A stretch of 6,161 nucleotides of DNA from WFQV01 sp964611145 (GCA_964611145.1 CAZSYM010000059.1:1-6161), one strand, 5' to 3'. Positions 1 through 6,043 are shown, counted from the first letter of the stretch. Notes: generated by a model from the letters alone, not told the origin. Translations and numbers: made by a program.

Positions 1-4
1 CTCC

Positions 5-36
5 TTTGCTTTTCCTCCTTATCTTAAATATATTTG
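5..36 (+). promoter_or_regulatory. Promoter of tRNA-Gln, Bacteroidota/FCB type
   Basis: A TTTG at 5-8 and TATATTTG at 29-36 match the -33 (TTTG) and -7 (TAnnTTTG) elements recognised by the primary sigma factor of Bacteroidota, with a 20-nt spacer. Transcription would start about 5-8 nt further on, just before the tRNA 5' end at 49, leaving almost no leader to trim. The element and spacer are identical in form to those before uvrC (915-946). The match is seen in the sequence; the function is inferred. Confidence 0.7.
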
Positions 37-48
37 CAAACTAAAATT

Positions 49-119
49 TGCCCCGTGGTGTAATGGTAGCACAGCAGACTCTGGATCTGTATGTCCGGGT
101 TCGAATCCTGGCGGGGCAG
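49..119 (+). tRNA. tRNA-Gln (anticodon CUG)
   Basis: The sequence folds as a complete cloverleaf. The 7-bp acceptor stem pairs 49-55 with 112-118. The D stem is 58-61/69-72 with a GG-containing loop. The anticodon stem is 74-78/86-90 around the loop CTCTGGA, the T stem is 95-99/107-111, and the T loop is TTCGAAT. The anticodon CTG at 81-83 reads CAG (Gln). The weak U-A first pair of the acceptor stem and the G discriminator base at 119 are glutamine identity features. The 3' CCA is not encoded (the gene is followed by CAA), so it must be added by tRNA nucleotidyltransferase. A CUG anticodon cannot read CAA, so a second Gln tRNA (UUG) must exist elsewhere in the genome. The gene appears to be monocistronic, with its own promoter at 5-36 and a terminator at 127-150. 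Confidence 0.96.
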
Positions 120-126
120 CAAAAAG

Positions 127-150
127 AAAGCCTCTTTAAGAGGCTTTTTT
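127..150 (+). terminator. Rho-independent terminator after tRNA-Gln, probably bidirectional
   Basis: The near-perfect inverted repeat pairs 127-134/135 with 139/140-147, with core GCCTC/GAGGC and a 3-5 nt AT-rich loop. On the + strand it is followed by a run of T (145-150). On the - strand it is followed by TTTCTTTTT. It can therefore end both the tRNA transcript and the transcript of the facing cyclophilin gene, whose stop codon lies about 25 nt away. Confidence 0.85.
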
Positions 151-172
151 AGTATTTATCGTAAGTCGAATT

Positions 173-829
173 TTACTTTTCAACAATCTCGGCATTTTTA
201 ATGTAATCTAATTTGGGGAATTTTCTGTTCAGGTATTCATTTCCTTTTGCTTGAATTGAATCTTGATTTGGTTTTTCTCTATACCCAGCGTATATTTTCT
301 CGACATTTTCCATTCCATTAATTACTACGCCGAAGGCGGGAAAGCCTTTAACTCCCAAATATGTTACGGTATCCAGTTTTAGATTATCTCGTAGATTTAT
401 GTAAAGCTGATTCGAGCGTGTAGCGGGTCCACCACGAGCAAAAGCTATAGTCCCTTTTTTATTGCTTAATTTAACGGGTTCGTCCGGTATACCGAAGTTT
501 TCCCAGACTTTGTTTATTTCGGGATTACCGTTTATTCCCCATTGCACTACGAAATTGGGAACCACGCGAAAGAAACGATTGCCGTCGTAATAACCGTTGT
601 TTACAAGATAATAAAATCTATCCACGCCCAGAGGGGAATAATCTCTTTTAACCGAAATCACAAAGTCTCCCGCCGTGGTTTCAAAGCGCACAAGAAAGCT
701 ATCCGGTGCGGGGCGTGTGAGTTCTTCTCGTGTGGGTTTCAAAAGCGCTCTGCTGGAAGAACATTTGTAAATAGTAAGTCCCAAAACGATTAAAATCAAA
801 AGCTCTTGTGTTTTTATTTTTCTAATCAT
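173..829 (-). CDS. Membrane-anchored cyclophilin-type peptidyl-prolyl cis-trans isomerase
   Basis: The 218-residue product is predicted to catalyse cis-trans isomerisation of Xaa-Pro bonds and so assist folding of exported proteins. Residues 9-20 form a hydrophobic N-terminal segment ending in Cys23, after two basic residues. This could be a membrane anchor or an atypical lipoprotein signal, because Lys at -1 does not fit a normal lipobox. The cyclophilin domain covers about 47-180. It carries NRFFRVVPNFVVQWG (84-98) with the catalytic Arg88 and with Phe93 and Gln96, then the GTIAFARGGP block (126-135), Gln141, and a PAFGVVINGMENVEKI block at 164-179. The usual FHR is FFR here, and the Trp that binds cyclosporin in human cyclophilin A is not evident. 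The C-terminal region with GNEYL and FPKLDYI (196-210) matches, from memory, a bacterial subfamily of single-domain cyclophilins. The ATG has a GGAAGG Shine-Dalgarno 4 nt upstream. The gene is single, divergent from uvrC, and faces the tRNA terminator. The family call is firm; the client proteins are unknown. Confidence 0.93.
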   Translation of the reverse strand: MIRKIKTQELLILIVLGLTIYKCSSSRALLKPTREELTRPAPDSFLVRFETTAGDFVISVKRDYSPLGVDRFYYLVNNGYYDGNRFFRVVPNFVVQWGINGNPEINKVWENFGIPDEPVKLSNKKGTIAFARGGPATRSNQLYINLRDNLKLDTVTYLGVKGFPAFGVVINGMENVEKIYAGYREKPNQDSIQAKGNEYLNRKFPKLDYIKNAEIVEK

Positions 830-832
830 TTA

Positions 833-838
833 GCCTTC
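833..838 (-). promoter_or_regulatory. Ribosome binding site of the cyclophilin gene
   Basis: Read on the - strand, GGAAGG lies 3-4 nt before the ATG at 829-827, giving good complementarity to the 3' end of 16S rRNA. It supports this start over internal ones. Confidence 0.55.
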
Positions 839-851
839 CAAATGTTTTATT

Positions 852-859
852 CAAAAATA
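852..859 (-). promoter_or_regulatory. Candidate -7 element for the cyclophilin gene
   Basis: On the - strand the sequence reads TATTTTTG, an exact TAnnTTTG match, placing transcription start about 15-20 nt before the ATG. No good TTTG lies at the expected 19-21 nt spacing; the nearest is a one-mismatch TTCG at 24 nt. The promoter is therefore only a partial match and may be weak or assisted by an activator. Confidence 0.4.
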
Positions 860-914
860 ATAAAAATGTCCGACTCTTTTACCCGAAGTTTTAATTTGTT
901 TTGGGTGGTGTCGA

Positions 915-946
915 TTTGAGTCGCAAGATTTTTAAGATTAAATTTG
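915..946 (+). promoter_or_regulatory. Promoter of uvrC, Bacteroidota/FCB type
   Basis: TTTG at 915-918 and TAAATTTG at 939-946 match TTTG/TAnnTTTG exactly, again with a 20-nt spacer. The predicted transcription start at about 950-954 leaves only a few bases before the TTG at 957 but about 20 nt before the ATG at 975. This favours the ATG as the true start. No LexA-like palindrome was recognised nearby. Confidence 0.65.
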
Positions 947-974
947 TGAAAAATGTTTGGAAAAATGTGATTCG

Positions 975-2795
975 ATGGAAGACAAATTAAAAACCAAATT
1001 GGAAAGCGTTCCCGCTCTTTCGGGGGTATATCTTTTCAAAGATGCTCAGGGTAAGGTGCTTTACGTAGGAAAGGCTAAGAATTTACGCAATCGTGTGCGG
1101 TCTTATTTCCAAAAGCGTTTGGATAATCCCAAAACCCGTGCTCTGGTGAAAAAAATAGAGGATTTGGAGCTGATACTTACCGATAACGAAATGGAGGCTT
1201 TTATTCTCGAAAATAACTTGATTAAACAATACAAACCGCGTTATAATGTTAATCTGAAGGACGATAAATCGTATCCCTATATTCGCGTTACAAACGAACC
1301 CTATCCGCGCATTTTTCATACGCGTCAAATCGTAAGGGACGGTTCCAAATATTTCGGACCTTACACGGATGTTAAAAATATGAAGCGTTCCTTGCGGTTG
1401 ATAAATAAAATCTTTCGTATTCGTAGCTGTAAATATCATATTGACGAAGAAGTTATTCGAAAGAAGAAAATTAAAATTTGCTTGGATTACCATATCAAAC
1501 GTTGCGATGCTCCTTGTGCGGGACTTATTTCCCAAGAAGAATACGGGAAGCTTGTAAATCAGGCTGTGCAGGTAATACGAGGTAAGACGGATGCCATAAT
1601 TTCGGAATTGAAAAAAGAAATGGAGAAAGCGGCAAGGGAGTTGCAATTTGAAAAAGCGGCGGATTTGCGGGACAGAATAAAGCAATTGGACGTCTATGCC
1701 GCGCGGCAGAAAATCGTAAGCGGAGATTTCGGCGACCGGGATATTATCGCCGTTGCTTACGAGGGGAAGGACGCGGCTTGTACGGTATTGAACATTCGCG
1801 ACGGTAAGCTTGTGGGAAAACGCCAATTTCACCTTTTGCTCGTGGGCGGCGAGGAGGAATCGGAAATCATTTCCTCCGTGCTTAAATTTTATTACGGGGA
1901 GTTCGTGGAGGTGCCGAAGGAAATCCTTTTGGAAAAAGAACCTTCCGAAAAGGAATTTTTGATTGAATGGCTTAATTCCAAGGCGGAAAGAAAGGTCAAG
2001 TTTGTAATTCCGCAAAGGGCAAGCGAGGCAAAGTCCTTGATCGCCATGTGTAAACAAAATGCAATTTTACATTTGAAAGAAATTCAGTTGCAAAGGATGA
2101 AAAAGGAAGGGAATTTGCCCTATGTTCTTTCCGCTCTGAAACGGGATTTGAACCTGCCGTCGCTTCCCCGAAAAATCGAATGCTTTGATATTTCAAATTT
2201 GCAAGGTACTGATTCCGTTGCGAGCATGGTAGTGTTCGTGGACGGAAAGCCGAAGAAGAGTCTGTATCGAAAATTTATTATTCGAAATGTAGAGGGACCG
2301 GATGATTTTGCCAGTATGCGAGAGGTTTTCGAGAGACGTTATTCGAAACTTCTTGAATCGGGAGAGCCGTTGCCCGATTTGATAATGGTGGACGGCGGGA
2401 AAGGGCAGCTTTCCGCCGCCGTGGAGAGCCTTGAAAAATTGGGCTTCAAGAGTTTTAATATTATCGGATTGGCAAAAAGATTGGAGGAGATTTTTAAACC
2501 CGGACTTTCCGAAGCTCAAACCATTCCGAAAACCTCTTCTTCTCTTAAATTATTACAGCAAGTGCGGGACGAGGCGCATCGCTTTGCAATAACTTTTCAC
2601 AGATTGCGACGTAGCAAAAGAACTTTAACGACGGAGTTGAAGGAAATTAAAGGGATAGGGGAAAAGACGGCAGAAAAATTGTTGAGGGATTTTAAAAGCA
2701 TCAAGCAAATCAAGGAAGCATCGGAAGAAGAACTTGGCAAATCTGTGGGCAAAGCAAAAGCCAAACTCATACGTAAATATTTTGACGAGCAATAG
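975..2795 (+). CDS. uvrC: UvrC, excinuclease ABC subunit C
   Basis: UvrC is the nuclease subunit of nucleotide excision repair; it is recruited to UvrB on damaged DNA and cuts on both sides of the lesion. Numbered from ATG 975 (606 aa, a normal length), the N-terminal GIY-YIG nuclease that makes the 3' cut spans about 14-93, with Tyr19, Tyr30, Arg40, Glu79 and Asn91. Cys152, Cys169, Cys177 and Cys181 match the spacing of the four cysteines reported to bind a [4Fe-4S] cluster in E. coli UvrC. The UVR motif that contacts UvrB lies at about 212-244. The RNase H-like nuclease that makes the 5' cut has Asp405 (FDISN), Asp443/444 (PDDFASM), Asp473 (VDGGKGQ) and His535 (DEAHRFA). Paired helix-hairpin-helix DNA-binding motifs end the protein (about 553-606). 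The open frame extends six codons upstream to TTG 957, but family N-termini and the promoter position favour 975. The Shine-Dalgarno is weak (GGAA at 959-962). The gene is monocistronic and convergent with the next gene. Confidence 0.97.
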   Translation: MEDKLKTKLESVPALSGVYLFKDAQGKVLYVGKAKNLRNRVRSYFQKRLDNPKTRALVKKIEDLELILTDNEMEAFILENNLIKQYKPRYNVNLKDDKSYPYIRVTNEPYPRIFHTRQIVRDGSKYFGPYTDVKNMKRSLRLINKIFRIRSCKYHIDEEVIRKKKIKICLDYHIKRCDAPCAGLISQEEYGKLVNQAVQVIRGKTDAIISELKKEMEKAARELQFEKAADLRDRIKQLDVYAARQKIVSGDFGDRDIIAVAYEGKDAACTVLNIRDGKLVGKRQFHLLLVGGEEESEIISSVLKFYYGEFVEVPKEILLEKEPSEKEFLIEWLNSKAERKVKFVIPQRASEAKSLIAMCKQNAILHLKEIQLQRMKKEGNLPYVLSALKRDLNLPSLPRKIECFDISNLQGTDSVASMVVFVDGKPKKSLYRKFIIRNVEGPDDFASMREVFERRYSKLLESGEPLPDLIMVDGGKGQLSAAVESLEKLGFKSFNIIGLAKRLEEIFKPGLSEAQTIPKTSSSLKLLQQVRDEAHRFAITFHRLRRSKRTLTTELKEIKGIGEKTAEKLLRDFKSIKQIKEASEEELGKSVGKAKAKLIRKYFDEQ

Positions 2796-2804
2796 TTTTT
2801 CCCA

Positions 2805-3902
2805 CTACGTCCGTTTTTCCGCGAATTCGAACGCAAGCAACAAAAAGGGAAATGAAAAAATCAGATAGGAAAACTCCATTTTGTCATGAACCAATGCGGT
2901 GTAAAATCCTACTTTGAAAATTGTGGGTAAATAGGAAACAAGCGAAATGAACAAAAGCAAAACTCCGATGGAAAGGAACGCTTCCCGCCAAGAGCTGACC
3001 GCCCATCCGATATAGAACGAGATAACGATGAGAGAAAGAGAAACCCAGAAGGGAAGAGGAAACAGTTTGAGTTGAATTGCAAAAGGACCGTGAAGCCAAA
3101 AGTTTCTTTCATCCCAAAAATAGAAAGGCAGAAGGAAGAAAAGAAAAGTCATAGCGGAGATTCCCCAGAAGACGAGAAGCTTTTTCAAGTCTTCCCTGAA
3201 TATGAAAAGGGAAAATACAATAAAGGGAACAATCAGAATTGAACGAGTGGCAAGTGTCCAACCGGCAAGAAAAGACAGAGAGTAGAAAGCCGTTCCGTTT
3301 TGTTTTTTCCCCAACAAATAAAAAATCAAAATGAGCAATACCGTATTGAAGAACAATTCGGAACGGACGGCAAGTGAATAGAAAAAGAAAGGAGAGGAAA
3401 GAAATAGCGATGAGGAAAAAACATTCGGTTTTTCGTGCGTGTAAAATCGATAGAGAAGAAAAAGAAAAATTGCAATTCCGATGACAGGTAATAAATCCAA
3501 CAAATTTAATTTATAAAGCGGATAAAGCATGAAAAAAAGCCCGGGGAAAGAAGAAGGAGCCAGACGAGAATTGTAGGGGAAAAGACCGTTTTCAAAAAGT
3601 CTCCACCAGTCTTCAATTGCGGGCAAACGATTTATTTGACCGTAACGGGGGAAAAATAGAACGTAAAACAAAGAAAGAATTGTAACGGCAATGTAAAAAT
3701 AAAACACACCTTTGTATGAAAGATGACATTTCTGTTGGCGCACTATCATTGCTTGATGTCCTATCACCAGAATCAAATAGAGAAAGGTAATTAAGAAAGG
3801 ATAACTTAAATAAGCGTAAGAATATTTTAAGACGAGCAAGAGATTTATAAAAAGAATCAGAATAAAAGCTGTGAAATTTCCTATAGAATTTTTAAAGGAC
3901 AT
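2805..3902 (-). CDS. Polytopic integral membrane protein, possible GT-C-type glycosyltransferase
   Basis: The 365-residue, strongly hydrophobic product has roughly 10-12 predicted membrane helices, at about 10-28, 32-50, 66-84, 117-133, 137-151, 162-178, 184-198, 205-232, 241-262, 284-302, 307-325 and 344-360. I cannot assign it to a named family with certainty. The overall look resembles polyprenyl-phosphate-sugar-dependent GT-C transferases (GT39/GT87-like). It has a polar loop after the third helix with an acidic pair (Glu97-Asp98, followed by WW), then NGLFPY and a Pro-rich SSFPGLFF stretch (117-124) before a helix. A later GWTLATRSILIVPF segment resembles the small-residue/Arg helix common in such enzymes. 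If so, it would add a sugar to a lipid or protein on the outer face of the inner membrane; a flippase or polymerase is an alternative. It is the last gene of a possible malQ-terB-like operon, 87 bp behind its neighbour. No clear Shine-Dalgarno precedes the ATG. Its stop lies 9 bp from the uvrC stop. Confidence 0.8.
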   Translation of the reverse strand: MSFKNSIGNFTAFILILFINLLLVLKYSYAYLSYPFLITFLYLILVIGHQAMIVRQQKCHLSYKGVFYFYIAVTILSLFYVLFFPRYGQINRLPAIEDWWRLFENGLFPYNSRLAPSSFPGLFFMLYPLYKLNLLDLLPVIGIAIFLFLLYRFYTHEKPNVFSSSLFLSSPFFFYSLAVRSELFFNTVLLILIFYLLGKKQNGTAFYSLSFLAGWTLATRSILIVPFIVFSLFIFREDLKKLLVFWGISAMTFLFFLLPFYFWDERNFWLHGPFAIQLKLFPLPFWVSLSLIVISFYIGWAVSSWREAFLSIGVLLLFISLVSYLPTIFKVGFYTALVHDKMEFSYLIFSFPFLLLAFEFAEKRT

Positions 3903-3921
3903 AATTACACTTGTTTGTAAA

Positions 3922-3937
3922 GGAAAAATGTTTTTCC
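3922..3937 (-). repeat. Short perfect inverted repeat between the TerB-like and membrane-protein genes
   Basis: A GGAAAAA/TTTTTCC inverted repeat with only 2 nt between its arms (about 4 after fraying) lies in the 87-bp gap between two co-directional genes. On the - strand it is followed by TTTA, too short a T tract for a strong terminator. It could be a weak attenuator, an mRNA-stabilising hairpin or a chance AT-rich palindrome. Confidence 0.3.
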
Positions 3938-3989
3938 CATTTGCCGTTGGAGGAAAAATTCATGTGCGAATTTCTTGAAAATTGGCTTG

Positions 3990-4460
3990 TTACTTTCCCA
4001 TCTCGGCTTCAACTTCGGCTTTTGCCGATAGCATATCCTTTTGTAATAGATTCAAACTGCTACTGATTTTTCTGATTAAATAATCCTCAAAAGGATGTAG
4101 TTCGTCGTCAACCAGAATGAGCCGCCAAAGATTTTTTACTATTTCGTATTTTTCCTCTTTGGAGCTTGTAGCGTTAATTTCCGAGGTAAATTCGTAGAGG
4201 CTAAGACTTTCTTCCACTTGGCGCTGGGAGAGTTCTAATAATTCCTCCACGTAATCGTCTTCGAGGGAAAATTGTTCCTTCATTAAATTAATAAGTTTTT
4301 CCTTTTCTACGTTAAGGAATTTTTCATCGGCGTTGGCAATTTCGATAAACAAAGCGCATGTGGCTATTTGGAGACGTTTTTGAGGGTCAACTTCTCGCAG
4401 CCAATCGTAATCCTCATTTTTGTCTTTTTTCTTAAAAACATGTCTGAGTTTCTTAATCAT
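3990..4460 (-). CDS. TerB-like (tellurite resistance protein B family) acidic helical protein
   Basis: The 156-residue soluble protein has no signal peptide or membrane segment, and a very basic N-terminus (KKLRHVFKKKDK, 3-14) is followed by an acidic, all-helical body. The core (about 27-140) has the internal duplication of TerB-like domains. Helix-loop sites at NADEKFLNVEKE (43-54) and VDDELHPFEDYLIRKI (117-132) each carry the clustered Asp/Glu expected of the family's metal-binding positions. The closest description is the uncharacterised TerB-like group (COG4103-like). TerB itself binds divalent metal and belongs to membrane-associated stress systems, but no terC, terD or other ter gene is present here, so a tellurite phenotype should not be assumed. 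The ATG has a strong AAGGGGAG Shine-Dalgarno. It lies 45 bp downstream of malQ and 87 bp upstream of the membrane-protein gene on the same strand, consistent with co-transcription. The basic tail might associate with membrane lipids (inference). Confidence 0.85.
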   Translation of the reverse strand: MIKKLRHVFKKKDKNEDYDWLREVDPQKRLQIATCALFIEIANADEKFLNVEKEKLINLMKEQFSLEDDYVEELLELSQRQVEESLSLYEFTSEINATSSKEEKYEIVKNLWRLILVDDELHPFEDYLIRKISSSLNLLQKDMLSAKAEVEAEMGK

Positions 4461-4462
4461 TT

Positions 4463-4470
4463 CTCCCCTT
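4463..4470 (-). promoter_or_regulatory. Ribosome binding site of the TerB-like gene
   Basis: On the - strand AAGGGGAG precedes the ATG at 4460-4458 by only 2 nt from the end of GGAG. The AAGG part is about 6 nt from the start and is probably the functional pairing. It is the clearest Shine-Dalgarno in the window and fixes the start codon. Confidence 0.6.
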
Positions 4471-4505
4471 CTTTGATTGATTATGAATATTTTTTTTCGT
4501 CATGT

Positions 4506-5999
4506 TCATCTTTCATAAAGAATTGTTAGTTCCTTGTAAAGTTGAGTCAAATCGTCGTTTAGCTGCTGCCATTCGAATCGCCAAGTCCAATTGCCGCCTA
4601 AACGTCCGGGAAAATTCATTCTGGCTTCGCTTCCCAAGTTAAGAACATCTTGCATCGGAATAATTGCGGTATCTGCCACGGATGAATAAGAAGCAACAAT
4701 AGTTGCAAATCTAATGTCGTCGCCGTAGTAATTCAAGTACCTTTGCGCAAAATCACACACATCGGAACCCTTTGCTTTTTCGCTTTCAAAGAAACCGCGC
4801 GTGGTATCGTTGTCATGCGTGCCTGTATAGACCACACAATTGTTTACGAAATTATGGGGAAGGAAATTTTTGTCCCCGTCTTTTCCGAAGGCAAATTGCA
4901 ATATTTTCATGCCGGGAAATTCGAAATAATCTCGGAGTTCTTCGACCTCTTTCGTGATTACTCCCAAATCTTCCGCAATAATGGGCGCTTTTCCGAATTC
5001 TTTAATTATTTCGGTGAACAATTCTTTGCCGGGGGCTTTAACCCATTTCCCCGTTTCCGCTGTGGGAGCATCACCTGGAATTTCCCAATAAGCCTCGAAG
5101 CCGCGGAAGTGGTCTATGCGGACAATATCGACCAGTTCGAACATTTTGGCGAAACGTTTTTTCCACCATGCGAAATTATTTTCCCGCATTTTGTCCCAGC
5201 GATAAAGCGGATTGCCCCAAAGTTGTCCCGTAGGCGAAAAATAATCCGGTGGAACGCCCGCCACCGTTTCCAAGCGCCCTTCGTCGTTGACCGTGAAAAG
5301 CTCCTTGTTTGCCCACAAATCCGCGCTGTCGTAAGCAATAAAAATAGGCAAGTCGCCGATTATTTCTATTCCTTTGGAATTCGCGTAATTTTTTATTTCT
5401 TTCCATTGTTTGGAAAAAATAAATTGAGAGAATTTTTGAAATTCTATTCTATCGGAAAGCGCGTTACTCCATTTTTTTAGTGCCTCCTCTTTGCGGAAAG
5501 CAATATCGTGGTCCCATTCCCGCCAGAGTATTCCTCCGTGTGCTTCTTTGACCGCCATAAAAAGTGCGAAATCGTCCAACCATTCCTTTTCCTGTTGACA
5601 GAATTTTTCGAAATCGTTTCGAAAACGGCTGTTGTCTTTCTTAAAATTGTCAAACGCTTTGTTTAGCAAGTTGGATTTATAATTTATCACCTTTCCGTAA
5701 TCTACCTTTTGCGGTGTCATGTCCTCGTACGGTTCGATTTCCTTTGCGTTCAGTAATCCGTCTTCTATGAGTTTATCGGGGGAGATAAGCAAAGGGTTGC
5801 CTGCGAAAGCGGAAAAGCTTTGAAAGGGAGAATCTCCATAACCCGTAGGTCCCAGAGGGAAGATTTGCCATAGTTTTTGTCCCGCATCGGCAAGGAAATC
5901 CACGAAACGGAAGGCATCTTTCCCGAAATCGCCAATTCCGTATTTACTTGGCAAAGAAGTGGGATGTAGCAATATACCGGCTCTCCTTTTGAATCTCAT
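4506..5999 (-). CDS. malQ: 4-alpha-glucanotransferase (amylomaltase / disproportionating enzyme, GH77)
   Basis: This cytoplasmic enzyme moves alpha-1,4-glucan segments between maltooligosaccharides, releasing glucose and making longer chains for phosphorylase, and so links maltodextrin and glycogen metabolism. At 497 residues it is the short DPE1/amylomaltase type, like the 500-residue Thermus enzyme, without the N-terminal extension of E. coli MalQ. Visible signatures are the N-terminal RRAGILLHPTSLPS and GIGDFG, FPLGPTGYGDSPFQ (47-60), GDLPIF with DSADLWAN (215-231), GVPPDYFSPTGQLWGNP (248-264), RIDHFRG (294-300) with nucleophile Asp296, AEDLG (342-346) with acid/base Glu343, THDND (394-398) with Asp396, and the C-terminal FPGRLGGNWTWRF (463-475). 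These catalytic positions lie within three residues of those in Thermus aquaticus amylomaltase (293, 340, 395). The ATG is preceded by an ACGGAG Shine-Dalgarno 7 nt away. It is the first gene of a possible three-gene - strand unit. Confidence 0.97.
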   Translation of the reverse strand: MRFKRRAGILLHPTSLPSKYGIGDFGKDAFRFVDFLADAGQKLWQIFPLGPTGYGDSPFQSFSAFAGNPLLISPDKLIEDGLLNAKEIEPYEDMTPQKVDYGKVINYKSNLLNKAFDNFKKDNSRFRNDFEKFCQQEKEWLDDFALFMAVKEAHGGILWREWDHDIAFRKEEALKKWSNALSDRIEFQKFSQFIFSKQWKEIKNYANSKGIEIIGDLPIFIAYDSADLWANKELFTVNDEGRLETVAGVPPDYFSPTGQLWGNPLYRWDKMRENNFAWWKKRFAKMFELVDIVRIDHFRGFEAYWEIPGDAPTAETGKWVKAPGKELFTEIIKEFGKAPIIAEDLGVITKEVEELRDYFEFPGMKILQFAFGKDGDKNFLPHNFVNNCVVYTGTHDNDTTRGFFESEKAKGSDVCDFAQRYLNYYGDDIRFATIVASYSSVADTAIIPMQDVLNLGSEARMNFPGRLGGNWTWRFEWQQLNDDLTQLYKELTILYER

Positions 6000-6006
6000 T
6001 TCAGTG

Positions 6007-6012
6007 CTCCGT
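6007..6012 (-). promoter_or_regulatory. Ribosome binding site of malQ
   Basis: On the - strand CGGAG(C) lies 7 nt before the ATG at 5999-5997, an ideal Shine-Dalgarno spacing. It supports the start that also gives the family-typical N-terminus. Confidence 0.55.
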
Positions 6013-6043
6013 AAAGTTTAGAAAAAATCGAAAACCTTTTTTT

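Noticed and set aside
49..150. Integration site for a mobile element at the tRNA 3' end
   Set aside because: No integrase gene is present, no repeat of the tRNA 3' end was noticed elsewhere in the window, and the tRNA is followed directly by its terminator and a housekeeping-type gene.
542..793. Open frame antisense to the cyclophilin gene (83 codons)
   Set aside because: It overlaps conserved cyclophilin coding sequence and has no supporting signals.
1083..2057. Long open frame antisense to uvrC (324 codons)
   Set aside because: It lies wholly inside the well-supported uvrC, its translation has no recognisable domain, and its composition is that expected of an antisense shadow.
3990..4460. 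Tellurite resistance locus
   Set aside because: Only a TerB-like domain is present; no terC, terD, terE, terZ or terA neighbour exists in the window. The family name alone does not support that function.
4743..5480. Long open frame antisense to malQ (245 codons)
   Set aside because: It is covered by the catalytic region of malQ on the other strand, with no promoter, Shine-Dalgarno or familiar motif of its own.
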